Of a stretch of 64,000 bases of DNA, positions 13,801 through 24,966 are shown piece after piece. The DNA is taken from the NCBI RefSeq assembly GCF_932526225.1, contig NC_064036.1, positions 2,294,001 to 2,358,000 on the forward strand, given 5' to 3'. Made by a program: the position numbers and the translations under genes. Below the pieces are notes generated by a model that worked only from the letters and a program-made list of their open reading frames with translations, was not told the DNA's origin and searched no databases. The number at the start of each line of letters is the position of its first letter. Within the stretch, counting starts at the first letter, position 1. This DNA is from Nematostella vectensis (taxonomy: Eukaryota > Cnidaria > Anthozoa > Actiniaria > Edwardsiidae).

Positions 13801-13948
13801 CAAAACAAAGGAAAGAAATACTGAGAAAGCTCAACAAAAAGCTTCAAAGGCCAACGCTAGAGATAAAGAGATTGAACAGTCGGAAAACGTGGACGACATG
13901 GAAGACATTGTGGAGGACTTTCGGTTATCATCGGGTGACGAAGGCTAA
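4842..13948 (+). CDS. NOC2L: NOC2L, nucleolar complex protein 2 homolog
   Basis: Noc2 is a HEAT-like ribosome-assembly factor for 60S pre-ribosomes; in vertebrates it is also a histone acetyltransferase inhibitor. Eighteen exons: 4842-4873, 4957-5076, 5165-5366, 8228-8422, 8794-8929, 9342-9432, 9828-9903, 10075-10185, 10858-10971, 11424-11612, 11924-12063, 12360-12471, 12543-12656, 12726-12827, 12900-12968, 13041-13115, 13457-13555, 13724-13948. They sum to 2202 nt (733 aa plus stop) with matching phases. Family marks are [19 protein letters not shown] near the N terminus, [15 protein letters not shown], the central [15 protein letters not shown] and [17 protein letters not shown], and [17 protein letters not shown]. 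Acidic and Lys-rich stretches flank the core, as expected for a nucleolar protein. The third intron is expanded by a 39-bp minisatellite. It converges with the chitinase gene downstream. Confidence 0.93.
5460..8090. repeat. 39-bp minisatellite, 195-bp higher-order repeat, NOC2L intron 3
   Basis: About 67 tandem 39-bp units of the type AGGCCCTGTTTGTATGCAGA followed by TAGGATCAGTGTCAATCTA. Five variants recur in fixed order (GGAGGTAGG, GCAGATAAG, GCAGATAGG, ATGTATGCAG, GTCTTG..GGAGATAAG), giving a 195-bp higher-order period. As 39 is a multiple of three and no unit has a stop, an 879-codon plus frame (5473-8112) and 311- and 436-codon minus frames are open. I regard these as by-products because the array lies inside an intron whose flanking exons join in phase. 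Confidence 0.92.
10196..10609. mobile_element. Fold-back/MITE with ~95-bp terminal inverted repeats, NOC2L intron
   Basis: The left arm (from CTTTACAGTAAAATTAGGTC) and the right arm (to GACCTGGTTTAATTGTAAAG) are inverted copies over roughly 95 bp, including AGGTCAAGCGTGC and ATTTGCCGA.AAGTTTTC. The middle contains no coding potential. A clear target-site duplication was not found, so the superfamily is open. Confidence 0.65.
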
Positions 13949-14301
13949 CCCTGTGTTCTTAATCACACATACTTTATCTTATTGGAATATTGGAATTGCA
14001 ATTTTACAGGAGGCTTATAATTTGTGACCGCTAGCGTAGCAGTGCTCTGCTTTTAATTGCAAATTGGAACCCGGGGGTGGGAGGAGCTTACCCTTATATA
14101 GCGGAACCTCGTGTTTAAGGTCACTATTGTCCCTATAGGATGGATATGTACCCAGGGCTCTTGCCGATGGCAATCTGTCACTAGCAAGTTACAACTCTTA
14201 TGAGGTACTCAGTTTGATCAAGCTTTATTTACTCTACCACTTTAAAATGATACATTTAAAATTGCAATACTCAATAAGCATCAGGTAAGCGCAGTATTTG
14301 C
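13949..14301. other. Convergent intergenic spacer
   Basis: This holds the 3' UTRs of NOC2L (+) and the first chitinase gene (-). An AATAAA on the minus strand (14224-14229) can serve the chitinase. The stretch around 14130-14300 resembles 20870-21010 next to the second chitinase, so it belongs to the duplicated block. Nothing else was seen. Confidence 0.5.
14224..14229 (-). terminator. Poly(A) signal AATAAA of chitinase copy 1
   Basis: TTTATT on the plus strand, 72 bp past the stop, inside GATCAAGCTTTATTTAC, which is conserved at the same place in the other copy. Confidence 0.5.
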
Positions 14302-17300
14302 TTAGCACGTGACATTTGCCGGCCAATCACAAATGTTGGCAACCGTGTTGAACACAAATCCTGAAGGGCAGTAAAACGTGTACATCCTGCCTCCGACGCA
14401 CTGGAAGTACTTGGCACAGTCTGCTGTGTCGCGATAATAACCATCATCTTTATCAGTACAAGTGAACGAGCCTGGAAAACAAGCACAATACTTTAGAGCG
14501 GCTGTTACGAGAGTATGCCTACACCAGGGCATAGATGAGACTTAGAGATGATGAGGCGCGTATAAAGACAGTGTCTTTATATGATTTGTTTTCAATGTTT
14601 ATTTTGCTTTTTGTTGTCTTTTAGTGGTTCTCGTTAACGTTCAGTGCTGATGTTGTTATCCTTTTGTTAATTATGGCTGACGTCTAGAGAAGGTAATCCT
14701 CTTCTTAGCCATGAAGTGAGAATAGTGATCTTGGTAGGGTCCTGTCAGCTAGCTCGTAACGATAAAATGGGGCGAAGAACTAACCTGAAGGTGCGGCTGT
14801 TGTTGGAGGGACTGGGGTCACTGTTGAGCTCTTAAGCACTGCAAATGCGTACTCTGAGTAGCGTTTACCGCTGATCACGTTGTTCTGATCCCAGGAAACA
14901 TCCCACAGCATGATCCCTCCAATACCGGGCAGATCACGGACTTTCTGCACAACAGCAATCATAGAACAATTATCCGAGAACTGCTTTTGTCACCCTCCGT
15001 CCGACAAAGGTTCACTTTCTTTAAACTGCCTCGCCTTTATTTCTTAGACCAACCACAATACCCAAACAATATTCCCAAACATTGCTCTTTCTCTTCCACT
15101 CTACCCTTTCGTTGGCACTTCCATCATTCCAAAGATGCCCTCTTTCTTTCTCTCTTTACTACCTAATTATCTTTTCAGCCACCCCTCTTCCCGTCACCCG
15201 CTCGTTCCATCCAGCTAACCTGATACATTGTTCTGAGCTCCGAAGGCGGTCTGTAGAACTGAGCGTCGCTCGCTCCACCAGTCGCAGCGGGAAGACCCAC
15301 AAATATGAGTGGCCCACGCGGATATCGCTTATTGGCAAAGTCCAGCCACTTATTCAAGCTCTTATAGAAGTCATTGCCGGCACCGGTATGACAGAAGTTA
15401 TTGTAGAATTGAATGTACAGATGGTCAACAAGTTCTCCTGCCTCACCAAGCCCTTTCAAGGATAATGAATTTTATCACTGTAGAACCATGTTAACAAGCG
15501 CGTTTTATTATGTAATGACAACAACCTAGGAACCAGAGGCTCGAAACTTCACTCGTTCACTTGCTCTGTCGACAACGACTGAGCTGAGTTGGTCGTAGTT
15601 TGTTCGTCTGGGTAGGAGTGAAGCTTATGGAACCTCTGGGACCCAATAAAACACAGCCTCCAAGCGCATAATACATAACTGAAGCATGTTTTAAAGAGTG
15701 GCTAATAAAGACGATTGAAGTGTTACCATAGTTCTGAAATAGAAATGGCTTCGTAGATTTTAGGCCAAGAGGTAAAGTTTTCTGAAAATCCGTTTTTGGT
15801 ATCGCTCACGCGACAATACGGTTACAACCCTGGTCCTTGACCTTGAGACTGGTCTTTGACCTAATGACCCCAATGCTATGAATTTAACCCTTTCCTATAA
15901 AGACCTTTTCCTAACAAGGCTTCCCCTTCTCTTAATTGCTTGCTGGAGTTCTGACCTGTTCCGGCTCCAGGCCCCAAGTAATGGTCGGGGTATGGGCACT
16001 GGGGTGCGCCCGTGATCAGGTATTCCCGAGACAGGTCAGCGTCCATGAGTCGACGCATTTCGCGGATCAAGTGCTCGTAGTATTGTCCACTTCCTGCTTG
16101 AATATTAAGGTCTATTCCGCTAGCACAGCGCTGATGAATTAATAAATGCAACTCGTACAGATTGATTTGGATGTATAAGACTTATTCGGTTTTAACGTAA
16201 TATGGGTCAGAAGAAGCTTATCTCAAGGCATTTTAATTGGGTGCCCTGTGCTTCGCGGTTTATGTCAATAAGACATCAACTTAAACCCCCCCCCCCCCCC
16301 TTTTTTTCTCACCAACAGGGCCTGAAACAGGGAAATCAAGTGGTAGTTAGCAGGGAAACACGGGAAAAAAACGGGAGAAATTGAATTTCGAATTTTGCTA
16401 GGTTATATACGTTCGCATCGGCACGCAAATTTGTTACACTTTTCACATCTGATCCCCTTTTCAAATTATCCTTCCAGTTATTATGTATTATGCTTTCACT
16501 AACTAGCAGGCCCTTGGCAATACATCCGCGCCTAACGTCTACTCTGTTGCAATAGGCGAATCGCACAGAGTCACGTGACTTTTAAGGTGGCAAGGTCTCG
16601 CGCGCTTTGGATATTGGCAGCAAATAAGAACCGATCAGCCGGAAATTTTATTTGTCAGAAAATCCTATTTCTTATGTAAATGTTTTCTTTTTCGTCACTC
16701 TCTGAGTTGTTACTCTGATATTGACGTGAGTTTGGCATGTGATTTCTTAGTGCATAGTCACCTCCACACCATCACTAACCTTCCAAACGGCCTGAGGTTC
16801 GTAGTGCCGTCGAACCTGCTCCCACCAAGGAAGAGATCGTAGAAGGTATTGGCAAGTTCTTTGGCCTTGGCTGGGCTTGGTAGAGTCCCATCCCCCGTGG
16901 CGCCACCAACCGATATCAGAACTTTCTTACCCATCTTTTGGCACTCCTTGATACCGTTTTCAATCTCGGGGCAACGCAGCAGGTACGGGTAGTCGGTCGA
17001 TACGGAATCCTTGCAGTGGAAAGCGAAGTTCAATGCCGGTAGCTCACCTGAAGGAAAAGCGGATCACATGACTTCTTTCCTCGTTTGTCTTACCATAGAC
17101 CAGAATAATGCCCCCCCCTCCCCTCGGGTTAGGATGGTTTCTTAAAAAAACTCACCAGCATCCAGGATTTCATGAAGGGGGGGTGGGGGGGAGGGACGAG
17201 CCAAAGTAGCGGGCGCCAATATATACAGCACATGGCTCCTGGATCCGCCACTGGCTGCGTTATGCAATATACTGAGAGCTTTGACAAAGCTTAGTGGTAA

Positions 17301-18602
17301 TACTAGTCTTGGCTACAGGACCAGCTAGATCCGTTAGATGTTTTATTATAACTTGTATTACATGGCTTGTTTCAATATTACCACCTTTAAATGAGTGTGT
17401 GTGTGAGGGTGGGGGTAATAATTATTAAGAAATGTTCGCGAAGTAAGGGAATATGCCGTTAAACAATATCAATCAGGTAGAAACGATAATATCCTTTCAG
17501 ATATCGTTTCAGACCATTGCTTATTCCTAAATAAGGTCCGTAGGCCTTCCCGTGGTCTGGTGGTCAGTGTATAAGAAAGAGATGCGATGAATGATGAGTA
17601 TAATATCACCTTTTTGCCTCTTGTCCCAGAACCCGGTGACAAACGCGAGAGCGATGATGTCGTACTTGGTGGTCAGACAGGTCTGGTAAAGAGACTTCTC
17701 GTAGTTCGCAGGGCCGTTAGCGGGGCCCGCCCCATTTTGACCCCAATATCCGACGAGTCTCTGGCGACCGGTGTAGGACTCTAGGGAAAACGAAACAATA
17801 ACTCTTTGTAAGTCGCATGTTTATGTTTGAATTCGCAAGGATTGGAATCAAAGAAGTCTACTACCCATTCGGTAACGCAAGTATCAGGCAATTTTATTTT
17901 TCAAAAGTCGGAGAGGAAAAAAACCAGGTGTATACTTCATAGGGAACGATGAAACCCGACACTCGGGCTACCTATTCGGGAGAACAACAACCATGACGGA
18001 AAAACTTGACTTGACGCTTCAAATAAGACCCTTTCACATAGAATAAGGCGGAGAATTACTCTGAGTACTTAGTTACTTATAGCAAACAAAATATCAAGTG
18101 CGACTTTTTTTAAATTGATGCGACTTTTTGTAAAGTGTCATTAAAATTTGAGCTTTTCGTCCCTGAACTGATACACAGGGCAATGATGATCAAGGAAAAA
18201 TTATCTTAAAAAGCCAAAATCTGGTTATGTGCACTTCGGCCTCACGTTATTTGTGTTTTGAAAATCAGTCCGTAATACAAGGAACCTATAGCCATTGTAA
18301 GAAATTGTGTCTTCTCTCTCTATCTGGAATTGCGCGTTTTCCAGGTTTTTCCGTCATGTCGAGAACAACGCGTATCTTACCAAAGCCAGAAGAAGGACAA
18401 AAGTTCGTTAACTAATAGTAGTTTTAGGACCGCAACGTTCTAGTATCAGATCTTAATGAAAAAAACAAAAACTCCAGTGATGCGAGAGTCAAATAAACTT
18501 GTGTAAAAAGTTATAAGGTTTGTCCATATATTATATCTCGTTACCTCTACGTCCTGACGCTGCCGCCGCAAAGCCAATCAGGATCAGCACTAACAACTTC
18601 AT
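14302..18602 (-). pseudogene. Chitinase-like GH18 + CBM14 paralog with dead active site
   Basis: Tandem paralog of the gene at 21011-24905 with the same seven-exon plan: 18602-18545 (signal peptide MKLLVLILIGFAAAASG), 17780-17610, 17047-16780, exon 4 ending at 15956, 15452-15220, 14944-14785, 14471-14302 (six-cysteine CBM14, stop). Exon 4 differs sharply. Where the paralog reads DGIDLDIE, this copy reads GIDLNIQ, so the catalytic Asp and Glu became Asn and Gln. A 1-nt deletion also breaks the frame from the ancestral acceptor (exon start 16130), giving a stop after VLAE. A new AG eleven bases on (exon start 16119) restores the frame and drops only AVLD, predicting a 407-aa secreted protein. 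It is therefore either a pseudogene or a chitin-binding, non-hydrolytic chitinase-like protein. The Thr/Pro linker is shorter than in the paralog. All other exons are intact. Confidence 0.75.
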
Positions 18603-18662
18603 ATCGTCGCTGTTCCTCAATCCAATGTAAACACTCCTTTATCTGCCCCAGTAGATATATGA
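18603..18662 (-). promoter_or_regulatory. Core promoter of chitinase copy 1
   Basis: A TATA-like CATATATC lies about 55 bp upstream of the ATG, followed by the block TACTGGGGCAGATA. The same arrangement is found upstream of copy 2 (24906-24966), so it was duplicated with the gene and has been kept. Confidence 0.5.
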
Positions 18663-20156
18663 GCTACTCATAACACTGATAATTACATATGCGAGCAGTT
18701 AAAATGTGCTATAACAATGCAACTAGTGAAGCGAGGTTACGAGTAGGTAAGAGCAGCGCCATAAATAGCGGAAACCTAACAAAAAAGAAATATGTGACCA
18801 TACATGTGCCACATATATGTCTTGCATACTTTCGATATATGTCAACTATATGTGGCATGTATGGCAGGAGTGTACGCCAGGTATCACAATTTGTTTGAAA
18901 CATGTTTAGCATATATGTGACATATACGTGCTGAGGAAAGATGTGACATATATGTGGAGAAAAGATATGCGTGCCACTAATCACTTTTATAAGGGATATT
19001 TTCCATATTCAGTTGAAAATGATTAATAAAAAGTAATAAGTCATTGAATCTAGGAATTCGGATTAAACTTTATCTAACTTTTTAGAAGAAGATAGAATTA
19101 AGAACTCGCATGGCCCCTATTTGCTTTACTGGCTAAGATTAAAAAATTACGAAGTAGGCAGTGACCAAAATTCGTATGCTAATTTTTGTGATCAGGGGGC
19201 GTTGTAGCTTCCTTTCTTACCTAAGGCAAAATCAGCCTGCTCGAAGTGATGCGAAACACCGACTGGTAACACTCCTATACCCCTCTCAATAGTTTCTAAG
19301 AAACAGCAAATTATTCAATTATATTGGGCGACATAATAGTAGATTGGTCTGGAGAGGTTTCAAAATATTTTTAACTGCATTTGAATTACCAAGGGCGAGT
19401 ATATAATTGCCTATGATTATGCATTGTTTAAGCTTTGTTTGGCTGTACATGTCGTTGCCTTGACGATCTGTCTATTTTAGGTGACAAATAAATGGGTTTG
19501 TATTGGGAATAGAACTGATGACTTTTCCTAGATCATTTATCATATAAATGATACGCGAATAACAATGCAGGTACGACAGAGCTCCTTTGTAAATCCGAGG
19601 AAACGGCCCCCTTCTCCCTGCTCCGGTGGTAGCTACGGCCCTGGCTAATACTAGACTATCGACATATGTCCGTATCGCATCGGCTTTATTGTAATGTATC
19701 AGTTCTCTCAACTAACAACCATCATCAGTTAGAGACGTTAGACCCTTTCTCCCCCGATCAGGGCACGAGCTATAGGTCAACCTCACTCCAAAGTGATGTC
19801 TAATGTTTCTAATGTTTGTTAGTGCCGAAAAAAACTACTTATTCTTACTTATAAACTGGATGTATTTGCCTTGGTTTCGCTCCTCCAACGAGCTTTGTGC
19901 CTTTCCTGCTGATTACCCTGCCAGGGCAATCAACAGGAAATTAACGGGCTTTTAAAAGTGGAAAGATCACAACAAGTGAAATGTGTTATCGACAAAACAG
20001 AGACAGCAGAAATGGAAGAAACTTTCACTAGCGCTCAGATCGCACCCTGCTCGTTCGGTGTGATCACGATCTGATATTAACTCGATGCTTGAATACAGGA
20101 TCTAGGGGAAGGGTTAAGGGGTTTTTAACCACCCCCCCCCCCCCCCCCATTGGGCT
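18663..20156. other. Intergenic region between the chitinase copies
   Basis: No gene recognised. 18780-18980 contains many ATATGT/ACATAT words in both orientations that could fold back, for example GTGCCACATATATG against ATATGTGGCATGTATGG. The remainder is AT-rich and without supported features. Confidence 0.4.
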
Positions 20157-20462
20157 TCAAAATAAAGAAAATGATATCTGAGGGCCAACTACGGCAACAC
20201 CTGTTGACACTAAAACGTTTGAACCGATTTGTAAGATAATAATGTCTGGGGCGAAAGGTTCGACTACATCCAGATCGTAACGCTGTAACATATATGCTGT
20301 TCTTCCCCCGACCCCATTGAATTTTACTGAAATATTCGGGACTGAAATTCCGAAATTCATTTGGCAATTATTGTGTACCATGTGGTCGTGAAGGCGGCGA
20401 ACAAATGAGTCTCCTAATATTAGAACACGTGCATGTGTCATAGTGGTAAGTACTTGGCTCAA
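20157..20462 (-). pseudogene. Relic of an SGNH/GDSL-type hydrolase domain
   Basis: A 101-codon frame contains ARVLILGDSFVRRL (block I, GDS serine), GVGGRTAYML and PDIIILQIGSN, the typical order of the SGNH hydrolase fold. The expected Asn-Asp after GSN is altered (GSNVL), the frame then loses similarity, and no His block is present. Such domains occur in cnidarian genes and in the ORF1 of some LINEs (CR1/L2 type), so a transposon fragment is likely. The flanking (C)n tract supports a decayed element. Not a functional gene. Confidence 0.45.
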
Positions 20463-21010
20463 AATTGTTCTCGGCCACGCCCTCTTATCCGTCGACGTTG
20501 TCGCATCTTCCGGGGCGGCGGACGGGGAGGGGCAGTGGAAGACGCTTTGCCCCCTCCCCCCCCCACCTTTTGACGTTTCTATGCAGATGTGTTTTTACTT
20601 GAACGAGCGGTTTTTACATGTACCTTGTACATGTTACAAGTACATGCTACAAGTGTTACATGTATAAATCGATCAGTCGATGGCTTGACAATAAGACATT
20701 ATTTTTTAACTGCTTGTATTATTTTCATCTGTACTCTATGGCAAACCCAGGTACCCCCCTTTACACCTCTTTTCGAAATCAAAATCACTCCACTCCCCTC
20801 CCCACTTCCGCCCCCCCCCCCCCCCCCCACCACTATTCCCACGCCCCCTACCTTAAAGTCCCTGGATGTATATGTGCCCAGGGCTCCTACTAGCGAATTA
20901 CAACTCTGATGACGTCCTCAGTTTGATCAAGCTTTATTTACTTTACCACTTTAAATTAATACATTTAAAATTTCAATACTCAATAAGCATCAGGTAAGCA
21001 CAGTATTTGC
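20463..21010. other. Intergenic low-complexity DNA with 3' end of the duplicated block
   Basis: Poly-C tracts at 20558-20571 and 20812-20830, a GGGGCGGCGGACGGGGAGGG stretch near 20512 similar to the MITE end at 39513, and repeated ACATGTACAAG words. From about 20870 the sequence resembles 14130-14300, marking the edge of the chitinase duplication. AATAAA on the minus strand lies at 20933-20938. Confidence 0.45.
20933..20938 (-). terminator. Poly(A) signal AATAAA of chitinase copy 2
   Basis: TTTATT on the plus strand, 72 bp past the stop, in the same context as in copy 1. Confidence 0.5.
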
Positions 21011-24000
21011 TTAGCATGTGACATTTGCCGGCCAATCACAAATGTTGTTAGCCGGGTTGAACACAAGTCCTGCAGGACAGTTGAAGGTGTACATTCTGCC
21101 GCCGACACACTGGTAATACTTGGCACAGTTGTCTGGGTCGCGATAATGGCCATCTCCTTTACCAGTACAAGTGAATGGGCCTGAAAGAGAAGCAAAATAC
21201 TGTAGAGCGACTGTGAGGAGAGAATGGAAATAAGATCGCCTTCACCAGGGGATAGATGTGACTTGGCGATAATGAGGCGCGAGACCAGGACACTGACACT
21301 GGAGAAGGTCAACGTCGCTAGTAGTGCATCCGGGCAATGGAATCACACAAAGCTTCCATTTCTTTTTGTAGATCGCTTCTATTCTAGATCTTAGATCTAG
21401 ATCTTCTATTTGTAAGATTGAAAGAGTCTTAAAAAGGGGGGCATAAGGGTTTGCGGTGATGCGGTTTTGCCTTAAATCTTGCGCGGTTTTTCGCATTTTA
21501 TTCCACGGTATTGCGGTTTCTCTAGACTGCGTGGTTTACGGTTATTGACTTATTTTGACGGTTTTGCGCTGTTTTGCGTTTCTCTTTGCAGTTTTGTGCG
21601 GTTTTGCGGTTTTCGCACCCCCTTTATCCCCTCCCCCTCCCTCCTTAAATGGTCTATAGTGATGACTTGTTCTCATTTTAGTTAACGCTTCTTCAATGTT
21701 TATTTTGTTGGTTGTTGCTGTCTTTTAGTTGTTGTTTTCATTGTTCAATGTTTACATTGTTGATGTCTTTCTTGATTGTGGCTCAAATCTAGAGAAGGTA
21801 TTTTTCTTCTTAGCTATTGAAGTATGAGAGTAGTGGCCTTGGTAGGGTTCTGCCAGCTAGCTCTTAGCTATTGAAGTAAGAGAGTAGTGGCCTTGGTAGG
21901 GTTCTGCCAGCTAGCTCTTAGCTATTGAAGTATGAGAGTAGTGGCCTTGGTAGGGTTCTGCCAGCTAGCTCTTAGCTATTGAAGTATGAGAGTAGTGGCC
22001 TTGGTAGGGTCCTGCCAGCTAGCTCTTAGCTATTGAAGTATGAGAGTAGTGGCCTTGGTAGGGTTCTGCCAGCTAGCTCTTAGCTATTGAAGTATGAGAG
22101 TAGTGGCCTTGGTAGGGTTCTGCCAGCTAGCTCTTAGCTATTGAAGTATGAGAGTAGTGGCCTTGGTAGGGTCCTGCCAATTAGCTCTTAGCTATTGAAG
22201 TATGAGAGTAGTGGCCTTGGTAGGGTCCTGCCAGCTAGCTCTTAGCTATTTAAGTATGAGAGTAGTGGCCTTGGTAGGGTCCTGCCAGTCAGCTCTTAAC
22301 AGTAAAGGGCGGTGCACTAACCTGAAGGTGCGGCTGTGGTTGGAGGGGCTGGCGGCTGAGTGACGGGGGGTGCAGCGGTAGTCTGTCCTGGTAGAGGAGG
22401 GGCGGCAGTGGTCACTCCAGGCACGACAGGGGGATTGGTAGCAGTCACTGTTGAGCCTTTAAGCAATGAAAATGCGTACTCGGAGTAGCGTTTACCGCTG
22501 ATCACGTTGTTCTGATCCCAGGAAACATCCCACAGCATGATCCCTCCAATACCGGGAAGATCACGGACTTTCTGCACAACAGCAAAGATAAATCAGTTTT
22601 ATTCGAGCATTACTATCGTCACCCCTGTCCCGACAAAGCATCACCCCCTTTAAACTGCCTAGAATACAGCCCCTCCCTCCACGACATCCTAGACCCTCCA
22701 CAATTTTACTCCTTAGACCAGCCACAACGCCCGGTTATTCTCAAACATTGCTTTTTCTCTTCCACTATACCCATTCATTACCTAACCCTAACCCTTTCTT
22801 TCTCTCTTGGCTACCGAAATACAACCACCCCTCTTCCCGTCACACGCCCGTCCCATCCAGTTAACCTGATACATTGCTGTGAGCTCCGAAGGCGGTCTGT
22901 AGAACTGAGCGCCGCTCGCGCCACCAGTCGCCGCGGGAAGACCGACAAATATGAGTGGCCCACGTGGAGATCGCTTGTTGGCAAAGTCCAGCCACTGCTT
23001 CAAGGTCTTGTAGAACCAATCGCCGGCACCGGTATGACAGTAGTTATTGTAGAATTGAATGTACAGATGGTCCACAAGTTCTCCTGCCTCACCAAGCCCT
23101 TTCAAGGATAAGGAATTTTTATCACTGTAGAACCACGTTAACAAGCAGCAAGCCCTTTATTATCAGTTTAATTTGTTTGCACGTAATCACAATAACATGG
23201 TACCAGAGGCTTGAAGCCTCACTCCTTCACTGAGCTCAGTCGGTTTTTGTTTATTTTATTTTTTTTCGTTTGGGTACAAGTGAAGCTTGGAACCTCTGGA
23301 AGTTGCCCGCCTTGGTCATGCGATGCGCTATCCGGTCAAGCTTCCTTGGCAGGGCAACTGCTATTTTTCTATAATGAATGCATGGCTACAACCCCGGTCC
23401 TTGACCTTGGGACTGGGCCATTTCCAATTGAAGGCATCGCCGCGAACTCCCCCATCCCCCCCCCCCCCCCCTACTTTCATTCTATAGCTAAAGTTCTGAC
23501 CTGTTCCGGCCCCAGGCCCCAAGTAATGGTCGGGGTATGGGCACTGGGGTGCGCCCGTGATCAGATATTCCCGAGACAGGTCAGCGTCCATGAGTCGACG
23601 CATTTCGCGGATCAAGTGCTCGTAGTGGTCTCCTCTTCCTCCTTCAATGTCAAGGTCAATACCGTCTAGCACAGCGCTGATGAATTGATAGATGCAACTC
23701 AATTTTATTTGTTAAGAATAAGTCCTATTTGCATTCGTAGCTCTCTGACTTGACGGCCGCACCTTTTTCCGTATTTATTTTGGCGTGAGTTTGACACAAA
23801 AGACATGAGACATGACATGAGGGAAATTCACCTTTTTGTACCATCGCTAACCTTCCAAACGGCCTGAGGTTCGTAGTGCCGTCGAACCTGCTCCCACCAA
23901 GGAAGAGATCGTAGAAGGTATTGGCAAGTTCTTTGGCCTTGGCTGGGCTTGGTAGAGTCCCATCCCCCGTGGCGCCACCAACCGACATCAGCACTTTCTT

Positions 24001-24905
24001 ACCCATCTTTTGGCACTCCTTGATACCGTTCTCGATCTCGGGGCAACGCAGCAGGAAAGGGTAGTCGGTCGATACGGAATCCTCGCAGTGGAAAGCGAAG
24101 TTCAATGCCGGGAGCTCGCCTGAAGAGCAAACGGATCATTTTCTTCTTTCACGGACTCCTATAATTTACTATATGTGTTATCATATGAAGATAAGGATCC
24201 CCCATTCCCCTTGGACTAGGACACCCTCTAGGTAACCGAGGGTTCAGGATTTCCCGAAGGTGAGGGCTTCGACCCAAAGGAGGGGGCACCAATATATAAG
24301 ACATATGGCCCTCGCCCTGGACCCCCCCCCCCCCCCTGCCAGTGTTATGCAATATGTTGAGATATTTGATTAGACACTGCTTAAAGCCATATGATAAGTA
24401 TATCACCTTTTTGCCTCTTGTCCCAGAACCCGGTGACAAACGCGAGAGCGATGATGTCGTACTTGGTGGTCAGACAGGTCTTGTAAAGAGACTTCTCGTA
24501 GTTCGCAGGGCCGTTAGCGGGGCCCGCCCCATTTTGACCCCAATATCCGACGAGTCTCTGGCGACCGGTGTAGGACTCTAGGGAAAAAGGAACAAAAACT
24601 CATTTGTTAAGCAACAACTGTAAGTCGCTAGCATGGTTTGTGTTTGAATTCACAAACCTTGGAATGAAGGACGTTTAATACCTATTTGGGGAGAACAATG
24701 CGTACCAAAATCCAAAGGAAACACATTCCGCTATAAAATTAAATCCTATTTTCAAAAACGATCGTAAGCTAATAGTAGTTTTAGAACTTTTTGCAAAAGT
24801 TTATTTGGTAGATGGTTTGTCCTTATCGGACTGATATATTTAGTTACCTCTACTTCCTGACGTTGCCGCCGCAAAGCCAATCAGGATTAGCACTAACAAC
24901 TTCAT
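21011..24905 (-). CDS. Secreted hevamine-type GH18 chitinase with C-terminal CBM14
   Basis: A family 18 chitinase that would hydrolyse beta-1,4-linked GlcNAc polymers outside the cell. Exons: 24905-24848, 24577-24407, 24119-23852, 23676-23501, 23098-22866, 22571-22322, 21180-21011; 1326 nt, 441 aa plus stop. Order: signal peptide (MKLLVLILIGFAAATSG), GH18 start LVGYWGQNGAGPANGP, ALAFVTGF, KKVLMSVGGATG, catalytic AVLDGIDLDIEGG, TGAPQCPYPDHYLG, YIQFYNNYCHTGAG, GIMLWDVSWDQNN, then a Thr/Pro/Ala-rich linker, then a six-cysteine peritrophin-like CBM14 (FTC..DNC..YQC..FNC..NIC..VTC). QNG, APQCP.PD and FYNN are signatures of the plant/fungal/bacterial class III (hevamine) branch rather than the usual animal chitinases. 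The sixth intron holds a 54-bp minisatellite. The catalytic DxDxE is complete. Confidence 0.9.
21790..22305. repeat. 54-bp minisatellite in intron 6 of chitinase copy 2 (about 9 units)
   Basis: Unit CTTAGCTATTGAAGTATGAG followed by AGTAGTGGCCTTGGTAGGGT and a CTGCCAGCTAGCT block. The paralogous intron at about 14700-14760 has one diverged unit only (GAAGTGAGAATAGTGATCTT, then GGTAGGGTCCTGTCAGCTAG), so the array expanded after the gene duplication. Confidence 0.9.
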
Positions 24906-24966
24906 ATCGTCGCCGTTCCTCAACCCAATATGAACACTTCGCTATCTGCCCCAGTAGATATATAGG
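24906..24966 (-). promoter_or_regulatory. Core promoter of chitinase copy 2
   Basis: TATA-like CTATATATC about 55 bp upstream of the ATG, followed by TACTGGGGCAGATA, conserved with copy 1. Confidence 0.5.
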
